Origin: CAWAPS01 sp963783945
Lineage (GTDB): Bacteria > Actinomycetota > Acidimicrobiia > Acidimicrobiales > Palsa-688
Assembly (NCBI GenBank): GCA_963783945.1
Contig: CAWAPS010000007.1
Span: 310,001 to 374,000, forward strand
Reading direction: 5' to 3'
Length of the DNA stretch: 64,000 bases
Position numbers and translations under genes: made by a program. The notes below the pieces were generated by a model, which had not been told where the DNA came from, did not search any database, and worked only from the letters and a program-made list of their open reading frames with translations. Numbering within the stretch: the stretch's first letter is position 1; each line of letters begins with the position of its first letter. Positions 1 to 11,459 of the stretch are shown here, piece after piece.

Positions 1-2
1 CG

Positions 3-1255
3 CTGGCGGCGCTGCACCAGAAGCTGACAAAGCTCTCGAGCAAGCACGTCGCCCTTTGCAAACCTCTCGGGCACGACCGGCGAGCGCGAGACGTTACGTG
101 GGTCAAACCCGAGCTCGTCGCCGAGATCGAGTTCTCGAACTGGACCGACGAAGGGCTGCTTCGGCATCCGTCGTTCCAGGGGCTTCGCGAGGACAAGCCG
201 GCCAGCAAGGTCATCCACGACGAGCCCGTTTCGCTCGAGCGAGGTCAAAGCGATGCGAAGACGGCAGCGGCCACGCCGAACACCGGAAGACGTCAGAACG
301 GCAAACTTCGCACCGGCAAAGCCTTCGCGCGACGGCAGCCAACGGCTTCGGCCGCCACTGACGACGAATTCGCGGGCGTGCGCCTCTCTCATCCCGACAA
401 GGTTCTGTATCCCGATCAGGGGATCACGAAGCGCGATCTGGCCGAGTATTACGCCCAGGTCGCCGACTGGATGTTGCCCCACGTCGTCGATCGTCCGCTG
501 GCGATCGTTCGCTGCCCGGCCGGCAGCGGCAAAGCCTGTTTCTTCCAGAAGCATCCCGGCGACGGGCGATCGGAGCACTTGCGGCAGGTGAACGTCGCGG
601 AGGACGGCGCAGCCGAATACAACGTGGCGATCGATGACGTCGCCGGGCTTGATCTCGCTGGTCCAGATGGGCGTCCTCGAGATTCACGTCTGGGGCTCGC
701 ACGCCAAACAGCTCGAAAAGCCGGACCGGCTGATCTTCGACCTCGATCCCGATCCGTCAGTCGAGTGGCCGCAAGTCATCGACTGCCGCCCGCGAGGTGC
801 GCCTGTTGCTGGAGGAGCTTGGGCTCGCCTCGTTTCTCAAGACAACCGGCGGCAAGGGACTGCACCTGGTCGTGCCCGTTCAACCTCGCGCCGAGTGGGA
901 TGAGGCCAAGGCGTTTTGCCGCGCCGTCGCCGATTTCATGGTGCGAGCCGCCCCCGACCGCTTCGTCGCGACGATGAGCAAGGCAGCCCGCAAGGGAAAG
1001 ATCTTCATCGACTATTTGCGAAACGGCCGCGGCGCCACCGCCGTCGCCCCCTACTCCACCCGGGACAAGCCCGGCGCAACCGTCAGCGCCCCCATCGCCT
1101 GGGAAGAGCTCACCCCGAGCCTGCACTCCGATCACTTCACGATCGAGAACCTTCCCGCCCGCCTGGCCAGGCTCAAGAAGGACCCGTGGGCCGACATCGC
1201 CAAGACCAAGCAATCGATCACCGCCGCGATGATCAAGAAACTCGCCCAGGGCTGA
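3..1255 (+). CDS. ligD: ATP-dependent DNA ligase LigD, C-terminal half (5' partial, frameshifted)
   Basis: LigD is the ligase/polymerase of bacterial non-homologous end joining with Ku. The window opens inside the ligase OB-fold (WVKPELVAEIEFSNWTDEG at about 108-165). A low-complexity linker follows, then the primase-type polymerase domain from about 375 (RLSHPDKVLYPDQGITKRDL; LEKPDRLIFDLDPDPSVEW; TTGGKGLHLVVPV; ending TKQSITAAMIKKLAQG and TGA at 1253-1255). The ligase-then-polymerase order with POL at the C-terminus is the Pseudomonas-type arrangement. The reading frame jumps near 645 (extra T in GGGCTTGATC) and near 787 (extra C in TGCCGCCCG); the domain is otherwise continuous, so I treat these as sequence errors. 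No ku gene is inside the window. Confidence 0.85.
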
Positions 1256-1474
1256 AGATGAGTCGCCCGGGGTTGAAGCTGAAAATGCTGGTCACCGGCA
1301 GCGCCGGTCATTCCACAAACTTTGCCGACGGCCCATATCCCGTTGAATGAATCTTGCAACATACAACGGATTTACGGCTCAATCTCGACTAAAAATGCAG
1401 AGCTTAACGTATCAGCTCCAGGCCGCGCGACGAAACAAAAACGGGCGATGTCGCAGTTCAGACGATAAACACGA
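1256..1474. other. Intergenic spacer, no recognised feature
   Basis: About 220 bases between ligD and the S53 peptidase gene. I see no RNA gene or clear terminator. The promoter of the downstream gene presumably lies here but no -35/-10 pair is convincing. Confidence 0.5.
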
Positions 1475-4400
1475 ATGATATCATGGAGTATTAAGGCAGA
1501 GGAGCTCACCAGATATGGCTTCACATCCCCGCGCGCCCGATCGCGCGGCGATCGGCGTGGCCGGCAGGTTCGTCCGTTTTTATTGCCGCTTGAGGACCGC
1601 GTGGTTCTTGCCCTGACCTTTCCGGGCATCGGCGGTATCACGTTCGACGCCACCGGCGACGTGTTCGTCAGCTACGACAATACCACCAACTCTTCCGGCC
1701 AGCGACAGTCCGTCGCTGAGGTCGATGTCACCGTGACCGGCCAGACTGTCTCACAGCAGCGTCTCGTAAACGCCAATGTCTTCACGACCTCGGGCGGATC
1801 GGCGTTTCCCGGCACGATGACCACGGTCGGTCCGTCAGACTCGCTCCCCTCGATCACCGGCACAAACGATGACTCAGCCCCCATTCTCGAGCTTCAACCC
1901 AACGGCCAGCTCTTCGTCTTCAACCCGGAGAACGGCAACGGCTCGCAGTACGACGACATCGCCAACTACACCCCGAATGCATCGAATGTCTACAACGCGC
2001 AGACCGCCACCTCGGTCAATTTGACCGGCCAGATCAGTCTGGCGAGCGCCACCTTTGGCGATTTCGGCGTTTATCAAAACTCGCTCGTGATCGCCGGCGA
2101 ATCAAACAACTGGGACTTCGTCATGCGGGTAACCTACGGCTCGTCCGGCGGGGTTGCCACGATCCTGGCCGCTTCGCCGATCACCCTGGGGCACTCAACG
2201 ACGCCCGAGGGCGTCGCCGTCGACTCGCTCGGAACTGTCCTCACCACTTTGCCTTACGTGGCCCCGGGATCCGACACCGCGACAGACATACCCGTAGGAT
2301 TCAGCCTCACTTACGATTCCGGCGGCACCCCAACGCCGGTTGTCCCGGAGCTTGGCCTGACCGCCGTGCCCGACATCGCCGCCGGCGCCATCGCCGTCGA
2401 TTCGCAGAACAATTTCATCATCGCCGCCACCAACTCGTCGCTCTACGGAGGTGGTCCTGGAATCGTTCACGTCAATTCGGCGCTTACGGCCTTTCTCGCC
2501 GATCCGACCGCGTACTCTCAAGAAATGCCCTCGGCAATCGCCTGCCAGACCGTCTCGGGAACAAGTGAACTTGTGTTCGCTGACGCGAACTTCAACCAAT
2601 TCGTCGACCCCGCCGCCGATACCTTCACGTTTGCCGGAGAGCTGCCGCTCTTCAGCGGGCAAGTCAGCGCCGCCCAGCTTCGCCAGGCCTACGGCATTAA
2701 CCAGATCAGCTTCAAGGGCCCGGGCGGCACGACCGTCGCCGGCGACGGCACCGGCCAGACCATCGCCATCGTCGAAGAAGGGGTCGACCCCACGCTCGCC
2801 GCCGATTTGGCCACGTTTGACCAGTTCTTCGGAATTCCGGCTCCGCCGAACTTCGCGATCATCGATCAGAACAACGTGACAACCGAGAACAACGCGATCG
2901 TCGGCGAGGCCTCGCTCGACGTCGAGTGGGCGCATGCCGTCGCACCCGGAGCGTCGATCATCGTCTACAACGCCGCCTACGACCCCACCAACGGCACCAC
3001 GACGTCGAGAATTTGCTCGCCGCCATGCAGCAGGCATCAAAGCTGCCGGGCGTTTCGGTCGTCACGCTCAGTTATGGCATTCCCGAATCGGCTCTCACCC
3101 AGGCCCGGCTCTCCGAGAAATCGTTCGACTCTGGCTTCACCACGCCCGGCGTCACGTTCCTGGCCGCCGCGGGCGATACCGGAATTTTTGGAGCTGGCGG
3201 CAACCAGGCTGTCGCTGATTACCCGGCAGCCTCGCCCAACGTCGTTTCCGTCGGCGGTACCTCGGTCGTATTCGACGCTGCCGGCGACTATCCCGGCACC
3301 GGCCCTTCCGGCGAAGTCGCCTGGGGCGAAGAGATCGGTAACAGCTTCGAAGGCGGCGGCGGCGGCGGCTTGAGCGACATCGAGCCCGAGCCATCCTGGC
3401 AATCGACCGTCGTCCCCTCGAGCATGGACCCCACAGGTGCCCGCGCACTCCCCGACGTCTCGATGGATTCCGGCGCTGCGCAGGAATACGACGTCTTCAC
3501 CAGCACTCTCAGCGGCTCGTCCGACTCGGCCTCTGCCGTCGGCTGGCTCGGCGACGCCGGCACCAGCGCCGCCTCTCCCATCTGGGCCGGCCTGATCGCC
3601 ATCGCCGACCAGGGCCGAGCCTTGGCCGGCGAGCACGCCGCTGACCGGCAACACCCAGACATTGCCCGCCCTCTACTCGCTGCCATCCACCGACTTCCAC
3701 GACATTGTCAACGGCAGCAACGGCGACCCCGCCGAACCCGGCTACGACCTCGCGAGCGGCCTGGGCACGCCGATCGCCAACCTCCTGGTTCCCGCCCTCG
3801 CCAGCTACGACCTGGTTAGCGAGACCAGTACATCGATCGCCGTGACTGCAGCTCCCGAGCGCGCTGTATTTGGCCAGCCGCTCACGCTCACCGTGAGCGT
3901 CACCGCCGGCACCGATGTACCGACTGGATCTGTCACCTTCGAGCAGGGTTCTACCGTCTTGGGTACGGCAACGCTCGACAACGGCGTCGCCACCTTCGAA
4001 ACGACGCCCACCGCGGCGGGTCCTCTTGCACTCACCATCGCTTATGGCGGCGACACAAACGACAAGGCAACCAGCACCAAGTTTTCCGTTACGGTCGGCC
4101 AGGCCGCGGCGACGCTCACTCTCGGTAACTTGAACGCCACGTACAACTCACTGCCCCACACCGCCTCGGTCACCACCAACCCCGCCGGGATCGCCGGCGT
4201 CACCGTCGCCTATTCCCAGAACGGCGTGGCTGTCACCAACCCCATCCAGGCAGGCGACTACACCGTCACGGCGAGCCTCTCCAATCCCAACTACACCGCG
4301 CCCGAGGCGACGGGAACCCTCATCATCAGTCAGGCAGCGGCAACGCTGGGCCTCAGCAACCTGAGCGTCAGCTACAACGGCTCACCGCAATACGCCGTAG

Positions 4401-5468
4401 CCACCACAAACCCCGCGGGGCTTTCGGGCGTCACGATCAGCTATGCTCAGAGCGGTGTGCCCGTAACCAACCCGACCCAGGAGGGCGACTACTCGGTCAC
4501 GGCCACACTCTCCAATCCCGACTACACGGCGCCTGCCGCGACCGGAACCCTGGTGATCGGCCAGGCCACCACGACGTTCAAATTCAGCGGCTTGAATGAC
4601 ACGTACGATGGTTCGCCCCAGTTTGCCCAGGTGACGACGGGCTTGGGAGCACTCGCGGGCATCACGGTCACGTATGCCCAGAACGGCGTGGCGGTCGTCG
4701 CCCCGACCCAGGCGGGTGACTACCAGGTGACGGCCACCCTCACCAACGCGAACGTCACAGCGCCCGCCGCGACGGCCACCCTCGTCATAAGCCAGGCCAC
4801 GCCTGCCGTCACCTGGTCGGCCCCTGCGAATATCACTGTCGGCACCGCACTCAGCTCGACCCAGCTCGACGCAACTGCCTCGTTCGACGGAGCCTCGCTG
4901 CCCGGCGCCCTCGACTACACTCCCGCGATTGGCACCGTGCTCCCGGCTGGCAACAGCCAGTCGCTCTTGGTCAGCTTCACGCCGGCCGACACGACGGACT
5001 ATAAGACCGTGAGCGCCTCCGTTCCAATCACCGTCTTGCCGCAATCGACGACGCCACCACCACCGGAACAAGTGACGATCATTGGCGAAGTGCCGGTCTT
5101 CAGGCGCAAGCTCAACAAGAAGGGCAAACCCACCGGAAAGGCGATACTCACCGGCTTCACCCTCGAGTTTAACACGCCCTTACTCGCATCGGCCGTATCG
5201 AATCCGGGGAATTATCTGGTCGACACCGTCACCATCAAGAAGGTCAAAAAGAGTCTCGATCGCCTGGTGCGCCCGATCAAGGGCTTTACTGTTATCAACA
5301 CGCCTGCAACCGATTCCGTGACGATCAAGCTCTCCGGCGCCCAGTCGTTCCCAAGCGGCGGCCAGATCACCGTCTTGCCCGGCGTGACCGACCAGTTAAG
5401 TCGCCGTGCTCAGCGGCCCGACCGTCTTCAAGGTCACACGCGGCGGCAAGAAGATCCAGCCGACTTAG
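1475..5468 (+). CDS. Secreted sedolisin-type (S53) serine-carboxyl peptidase with MBG-type repeats (frameshifted)
   Basis: Large extracellular protease of about 1,330 residues. The N-terminus carries the planctomycete surface-protein signature FLLPLEDRVVLALTFPG (1,577-1,625). A beta-rich, propeller-like region runs to about 2,650. The S53 domain then starts with QLRQAYGI and GDGTGQTIAIVEEG. Catalytic Glu and Asp lie in GEASLDVEWAHAVAPGA (Glu codon 2906-2908, Asp codon 2918-2920), the oxyanion Asp in AAAGDTG (codon 3175-3177) and the nucleophile Ser in AGTSAASPIWAG (codon 3564-3566). The C-terminal Ca site looks like DIVNGSNG...GYDLASGLGTP (3,700-3,770). Three MBG-like repeats of about 75 residues follow (4,108-4,798), each with GDYxVTAxLxNxNxTAP, then a basic tail. 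Frames change near 3,003, 3,635 and 5,395; after the last one the tail reads VLSGPTVFKVTRGGKKIQPT and stops at 5466-5468. No propeptide of Pro-kuma type was recognised. Confidence 0.82.
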
Positions 5469-5547
5469 AGCAAAGCCAGCCGCGCCAGTGTTCAAGTTCG
5501 ATTCGAACCCGAAGCGTCAGTTCTGGTGTTCTGCCTGCTCTGGACTT

Positions 5548-5636
5548 GCCCCGAAGGGGCGCAACAAAAAAGCCCAGGGCAACCGCCCTGGGAACACGGA
5601 TTTCGACCCTGACGCCCGAGCCCTGTAAGGGCGAAA
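5548..5636. repeat. Cluster of three GC-rich hairpins, repeat-element-like
   Basis: Three compact inverted repeats lie in 90 bases: GCCCC-gaa-GGGGC (5548-5560), CCCAGGGC-aacc-GCCCTGGG (5573-5592) and GCCCT-gtaA-GGGC (around 5621-5633). The cluster sits exactly in the convergent gap between the S53 gene and the methyltransferase gene. It resembles dispersed intergenic hairpin repeats I associate with planctomycete genomes, but family membership cannot be shown from one copy. Confidence 0.45.
5566..5592 (-). terminator. Rho-independent terminator for the methyltransferase transcript
   Basis: Read on the minus strand there is an 8-bp perfect GC stem (CCCAGGGC / GCCCTGGG, 4-base loop) followed by C and six T residues (A-run 5566-5571 on the plus strand). 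It lies about 85 bases past the stop of the minus-strand methyltransferase gene. Confidence 0.7.
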
Positions 5637-5675
5637 CGTGCTAACGTTCGAACACGTTTTGCCCTATCCGACTCT

Positions 5676-6433
5676 CTACGGCGCGACCGGATTCATCGCC
5701 GCATCGATCGGCTTCTGAAGCACCGCCACCACACTCAGCCCCCACGGCAGGCTCATCCACCGCAAGACCCCAGTCTCGAGCCGCTGAAAGCGGATCAAGG
5801 CGGCATTGAGCCAATCAGGAATGGGCTTGATCTGCGCCTCGGGTGGACGATCGCTCACTTCCCGGCGCTTGAGCAGCCGCCCAAGCGCCAATGGAAACAG
5901 CAACGAAAGCGCATAATTCAAACGGACCGCCCGAAAGCCGGCGCGGCCCGCCAGCTCGGCCACTTGCCCGGCGACATACCGGCGTCGGTGCTGAAGCGCC
6001 AGGTCGTGCTCGCTCCAGAGAAATTGATACGCCGGCACAGTGAGCACCACCTGGCCCCCTGGCTTGAGTATCCGCCGGAATTCCGAGAGCGCCGCCAGGT
6101 CGTCGTCCAGGTGCTCGAGGATATCCGTGGCGACGATCGCATCGACACTGCCTGAGGCCAGCGGAATCGCCTCGGCACGGGCCCGCAGCAATTCGGGCAG
6201 CCCCCGGCTCGCGCACGCTTCGAGCGCCAGTGGCGAAAAGTCCACGCCAACCACGCGGCCAATCCGGCCCAGCGCCGCGCCGTCGCGCCCGTGCCGCAGC
6301 CGACGTCGACGATCACCGGGTGCGCGGTCGCCACGTGCCGCCTGATCAGATCCATGACCAGCTCCCGGCGGCTGACAAACCACCAGTAGCGGTCCTCGTT
6401 TTCAAACATACGAGCATATTCGGCGGTGTTCAT
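5676..6433 (-). CDS. Class I SAM-dependent methyltransferase (frameshifted)
   Basis: Starts MNTAEYARMFENEDRYWWF, typical of the planctomycete/bacterial Methyltransf_11/25 proteins found with cell-surface polysaccharide genes. Motif I is split by a frameshift near 6,280: VIVDVGCGTGATARR in the upstream frame, then GRVVGVDFSPLALEACASRG (acidic loop). The chain goes on with DAIVATDILEHLDDD and RRILKPGGQVVLTVPAY, the post-motif region expected for the family. The C-terminus has a hydrophobic patch (LNYALSLLFPLALGRLL) and ends MNPVAP. The methyl acceptor is unknown. It is the last gene of a minus-strand group with a GT2 and a membrane protein, so glycan or lipid-carrier modification is a reasonable inference. 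Confidence 0.8.
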
Positions 6434-6536
6434 CGCGTTCCTGTTCGGGTGCTCTGGTCAAGAAGACGCAACCATCTCGACCGCGTCACGGCCTGCCGGC
6501 ACCGAAGCCGACGGCGCAGGCACTGGTACAGCCGCC

Positions 6537-7426
6537 TCATGCCGGTGCCGGAATCGCTCCCGTGGCGCGGCGATAGGCGCGGCCGATCGTCCATAATTCA
6601 AAGAAGGCACGCAAGAAGTCGGTGGGCCGCACCTTCGACCCGGCGACGTCCCGCCAGCTGCTCGAGCGGCGTCTCATGGATCAAGTCGCTGGCGGTTTGC
6701 GGGCGCGGCTCGCCAGAAATCGGGCGACGATCTCGACGTCGAAAATCCAGCGCGAGCGAAACGGGGCTTCGAATACGCCGACGATTTCCGGAACCATCCG
6801 GAAGAGCTTGGCGCCGCACTGGGTGTCGTAAAGTGGCACGCCCAGCACCAGCGACGCCGTCGTCGCGAATAAGCGGCCGAGATAGTGCCGCGTCGGCCGG
6901 CGGTCAATCTGGCGACCGAGCAGCCGCACCCGCCGCCGAAGATCATCTCAACTTCCGGATGCAGGTCGAGATGATCGACGAATTCCGGAATAGCCTCGAG
7001 CGGCGTGGCCAAGTCGGCATCCCAGAAACCTGCATACTCGGCCCCGATCGCGGCCGCTTCGAGCAACCCCCTGCGCACCGCCTCGGCCTTCCCGCTGTTA
7101 TGCTCCAGGTGCAGCACGACAAGCCGCTCAGGATTCCCCAGGGCCGCCTCTTCGAGAAGCTCACGCGTTCCGTCGGTGCTTCCGTCGTTCACAAACAAGA
7201 AACCAATGTTCTCATGATCGAGTAAAAATTCGCGGAAAGCTAGAGCGTCAAGCCGGCGCCGTTCGTTGTAGCACGGGATCACGATCACGCATGAGGAAGA
7301 GAGCGTTCCCGTCGTCACCGAAGTGCGCCGGTGCGGACCTCGGATCGGGGGTTCCCCGTTGCCGGCGGCCAGCACGGGCGCGGCTATTCTGCTAGGAGAG
7401 AGCACCTGTGTTCGCCGAGCATCCAT
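6537..7426 (-). CDS. Glycosyltransferase family 2, dolichyl-phosphate glucosyltransferase-like (frameshifted)
   Basis: GT-A fold glycosyltransferase of about 295 residues. It shows SSCVIVIPCYNERRRL (nucleotide-binding strand), LFVNDGSTDGTRELL, and GFWDADLATPLEAIPEF with the metal-binding D-x-D (DAD). The acceptor part continues in other frames: VLGVPLYDTQCGAKLF, then WRDVAGSKVRPTDFLRAFF, ending GAIPAPA at 6537-6539. Frame changes fall near 6,935, 6,690 and 6,640. The DTQCGxKxF and C-terminal WRDVxGSK features are typical of bacterial Alg5/DPG-synthase-like enzymes, which transfer a sugar from a nucleotide to polyprenyl phosphate at the inner membrane. It lies between a methyltransferase and a polytopic membrane protein. 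Confidence 0.8.
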
Positions 7427-7494
7427 TTCCGGCCGCCTTTCCAGATTTGCCGTTCGCCCGGGCTTCCTTCCGCGGCGTGAGACTCGTTTCCTGG

Positions 7495-9075
7495 CTAACG
7501 AGTCGGCCGCCTGACTCCTTCAGACCGTCCGATGCGCTCAGCGTAGTCCGCGCTCGCTTCCGCGATGTGACGGTTCGTCTTCCGCCAGATCTGATAGCAG
7601 CTCGGGTCCAGCGACGCGACTTCCATCGCCTCGAATCCCAGACTCTCGAGCAGCGCGTCGTCGACGTTTTCACCCCAGTATTCGCGGATATCGACGACGA
7701 AATCAGCCTTCCGCATCTCGTCGAGGATCAGCTCGGGCATCACCTCCGGCCAACTTCCCTGCGACGCTCGTGCATCCTTTTCCGAAAAGAGATTCAACCC
7801 GACGTAGCCGTTTCCATAGAAAGGAATCGTGGGATCCTCCGGGCAGACGACAGTCCCCGGCAGCTTTCCCGCCACCGCCAGCGTCTCTCGATAGTCTTTG
7901 TCCCAGCGCGACCGCTGCACGATCAGGGCGTTTTCCCATTTCAGGTGCGGATACATCGTCATCAAGAGCAGCACTGCCAGAAATGACCCCAGCAAGAGCC
8001 TGCTGCGAAACCGGCCGCGCACCGCCCTCCAGCCGCTTGAGCAGATCTTGGCAGCCGCATCACGCAAAAGGCCGTCATCGGCAAGAGCGCGGGCAGCAAA
8101 CAGTTGGGCCAGCCGCCGACCTTGGCGTGCGCAGATCGCGCTGAACGGAATGGCGATCGCCATGATCGCAAACAGCCACCGCAGCCGCGGGTCCTCGCGA
8201 TTCAATCCTTTCCCGAAAACGATCAGCTCCGCGAGCAGCACCAGAAAGAGCGGCGAATCGAGCAACATCTCCCAGAGAATACTTGCCGGCCCGCGCCCAG
8301 TTGATCGAGTACGTCGCGTGGCACAGCGATCATGTAATGGTGAATCGCCGGATTGAAAGGCCTTAGACAGAGGATAACGACACCGAGCGCGACCAGGGGA
8401 ATTGCGGCCGGGATCAGCTCCGATCGCGCGGGCCGCCGCATCCGCAAAAGCAGCGCGATGAGCGGCACGACCGCGAAGATCGCGACCGTCTGCTTGAAAA
8501 AGAAAGCCACCATCAATACGCCCGTTCCCGCAACCACCAGCGGCCACCGCCGGCGCTCGATTCCCCGCGCCGAAGAGCAGCACGGCCATCGTGCTGAGCA
8601 ACAAGCGCCGTCATGTCGGGGCGGTTCTCGGCAAAGTAATGGCCGCAGCGATGATCCAGGCCCAGCAACGCCGCCCACGCGATCACGAATGCCCACGCCG
8701 ATCGTTCGCCGGCGAAACAAAATGCAATGATCGTCACCAGTCAGAAGCGTTGAAATGACCGAAATCAACCGCCCTGCTAACATTGTTCGGCCCGGTCAAG
8801 CGGAAGATCTCGCCCTGAAACCAGGGAACGAGGCCCCGTACATGTGCGTCGCATGCCCGTCGGGTGGAAGCTCGTAAACCGGCGTTCCCCGCAGGCTTGC
8901 GCCACGCCTCGACAACCTGGATCGCCTCCCAGGGATTCCGTGGCGCCGCCGCACTCGTCAAACGATAAAGATTGATCGACGCGATCGTGCAAATCAAACC
9001 GCTCCGCGATAGAAGAGCGGCCATCGGCCAGCCGCAAGCACCTGCGCGGGTACGTGTCGTCATGCTGCGTCTCAT
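7495..9075 (-). CDS. Polytopic membrane protein, possible GT39/ArnT-like glycosyltransferase (frameshifted)
   Basis: About 525 residues reconstructed across at least four frame changes. Hydrophobic segments are visible: WPMAALLSRSGLICTIASI (N-terminus), TIIAFCFAGERSAWAFVIAW, VLMVAFFFKQTVAIFAVV, LIPAAIPLVALGVVILCL, WLFAIMAIAIPFSAICA and LLGSFLAVLLLMTMYP. A soluble C-terminal domain follows (GTVVCPEDPTIPFYGNGYVG ... LLESLGFEAMEV). Early segment GTPVYELPPDGHATHMYG resembles the periplasmic loop of lipid-linked sugar transferases of the PMT_2/GT39 class, but no diagnostic motif is complete. With the neighbouring polyprenyl-phosphate GT2 this suggests glycan transfer on the outer face of the inner membrane. 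Function is inferred from topology and context only. Confidence 0.55.
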
Positions 9076-9157
9076 CCTTGAGTGGCAACCTCAGCCGAAA
9101 AACTCCATGGGAGGCCGTTATACTTAATCCAAATCGAGCCAGACGGCAATGCCTGAT

Positions 9158-11424
9158 TTACACCCAACCGTGACGCTTTCGCAGCCACCACTCCAGGGTC
9201 AGGATGGCGGCGAAGATCAGCAAGAAAGGCCAGTTGTCCCAGACCTGGTAACGCGAGTTGCTGACGTACTCGGTATAAGCTGAGCGGTCGATGCCCTTAG
9301 AGTAGCGTGCTCAGTTTTTCCGGCGGTGACCAGCTCGCCGCCGGTCAGCTCGGCGATTTCGCGGGCCAGTTTGAGGTCGGCGGATGGGTTTTCGAGCTCG
9401 CGGTCGTCCTGGTAGACCAGGAAGCGTGCCGAGTCGTGCCCGATCTCCTTGCCGTTGCGGCGGGCGACCAGCGTGGCCGTGTAATTGCCGGGAACGCTGA
9501 GATGCTCGGTGGCGTATTTTGTCGCCTTCGCCTGTTCGCCTTGGGGGTAAAGCTCGACGGGCTCGGTGACGGCCTCGGGTCCTTCGCGCACGATCTTGCA
9601 TTCGTAGGTGGCGTCGAGAATCGCGGCCCCCTTGGGGTCGCGGGCCGTCGCGGTCAGCTCGAGCTTTTCGCCGACGCCCACGCGCGCGGCGGTCCAGGTT
9701 CAGCTTGACCTGGTTATCGCTGTCGTCCTCCTTGTGCGAAAGCCAGAAGATCGCCTGCCTCCAGAATTTCCGATGGGCCAGCCGGCTTTCCTCGGTCTTG
9801 CGTGCCCAGACCCAGGTTTCGCCGCCATAGGCGATCACCCGGCCGGCGCCTACCCCATGCTCATCATCACCGGCTCGGCGTCGGGAGCCGGAGTGGTCGC
9901 CAGCACCGCGGCGCCGGCCTTCCGAGCGGCCGAATCGATTCGTTCCCAGAATCGGCGGCATCGATTCCCAGATCTTGGCCGTCTCGAGCGGGTTTGCTCC
10001 GACCTGCAAGATGAAGCTGCCCAGGCCCAGCGGCGTGGGGACGAGCTTGATCCCGTCCGGAGGCTCGTATTCGCCGTCGCCCGGATGAATCGCGCATGGC
10101 AAGAATCTCGGCGACGGGAGTGTCGGCCCAGCCCCCGGGGCCAAAGCTCGAGTGGCCCCCCAGCATGATGAAGCCCGCGCCCCTTCTTCACCGCCTCGAC
10201 CAGAAGCTTGTGCTGGTTCGGCGTCAAGTAATCTGCGGACAGGTTGCTGAAAACGTAGACGTTGTACTTGTCCGGCGGCAAACTCGGCGTCGTCGATCTG
10301 GCTCTTGTCCCCCTGGGCAGGCGACCTGATGGCAACTCCCTCCATCTGGATGGCCGACGAAGTCATGATCGACCGCCCCAGAAAGAGATAATCCCAGCCC
10401 AAATTCGACCCTTGCAGGAACAGGACGTTCAAGCCGCCGGAGAGCACCGAGACGAAGGTGCTGATCTCGTTGTTCGTGACCACCAGCTCGCCGTCCTTGG
10501 GAATCACCTTGAGCGTGAGCCGTTTCTCGCCGGGCGTTTGCGGAACGTACTTCATGCCCGTGATCGGTGATCGAGTCGGCACCCTCGGGGACCTTCACCC
10601 TGGTCTTGGCGACCGGCGTCGCCTGCCCTTCGACATAAAGCTCGACGTCCAGATCCTGGTTGGCAAACCCGCGCGCGACGACGGTCGGCCGGACTTCGAG
10701 CTGGTTCTTCACGAACACGGTCGGGCTGCTGATGATGTCCCGCACCGAGACATCTCGATGATTGGTTCCCGCCGCCTTCCGTTCCCAGGCCCACGGCGAC
10801 GATCTGCGTCCCTTGCTCTCGCCCTTTGATCTGGCGCGGCTGCCTCGAGGGGGTCCGGGCCGTTGTTGGACGTGAAGTCCGATACGATCACCATCCGCGC
10901 GATCCGCTTCGAGTTGTTCTGCTCGACCTTTTGCGCCTCGAGGATGGCCGAGCCCAGCTTCGTCTCACGCCCCTCGGCTTGCGCGTATTCCCCTTTTTCG
11001 TCCGCCTTGGGTGCCGACGAGCGCCGAGTCGAAGAAATGGATCTTGAGTCAAGGTCCGGCCCCAACGTCTTCGCCGAGATCCTTGGCCTGCTTGAGGATC
11101 TCTTTGGCGACATCCCACCGCGATCTGCCCGTTGACCTCATCGCCGATCAGCATGCTCGTGCTGGTGTCGATCAGGTAGACGAGCGAGGCGGCTTGCCGC
11201 TTCTTCTCATTGAGAGTGACCGTCGGCCGCAGGGCCGCCAGCAGGCAGAGCAGGATCGCCAGAGCCGAAGCGCCAGGCAAACCATCGCCAGCGGCCGGTC
11301 GTGCCCTTGCAACCGCCGCGAATACGCCCAGAGCGTCAGCACCGTCACGGCCGCGACGGCCAGTGACCAAAAGCGGCCACGACCCGCCGATCGGACTGAA
11401 GCTCACGCTAAAGCCATGGTTCAT
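9158..11424 (-). CDS. Membrane-anchored VWA / glutamine-amidotransferase-like protein (frameshifted)
   Basis: About 755 residues, last gene of the MoxR-DUF58-VWA operon. The N-terminus MNHGFSVSFSPIGGSWPLLV leads into two membrane segments, then a VWA domain with the MIDAS motif DTSTS (LVYLIDTSTSMLIGDEVNGQ) and ARMVIVSDFTSNNG. A beta-sandwich region follows (VFVKNQLEVRPTVVARGF; KRLTLKVIPKDGELVVTNNE), then a class I GATase-like fold (NVLFLQGSNLGWDYLFLGRS; YNVYVFSNLSADYLTPNQ; MLGGHSSFGPGGWADTPVAE) in which I see no nucleophile Cys. The C-terminus has one membrane helix (DNWPFLLIFAAILTLEWW) and ends RKRHGWV at 9158. At least eight frameshifts. Such proteins are common in planctomycetes; their role is unproven, perhaps envelope-associated chaperoning together with MoxR. 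Confidence 0.75.
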
Positions 11425-11459
11425 CTGTGTTCGAGCCCGATCCATTGAGATAGCGCCGG

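Noticed and set aside
2195..3040. 281-codon minus-strand frame inside the S53 gene
   Set aside because: Antisense of the propeller and S53 region whose catalytic residues are clear.
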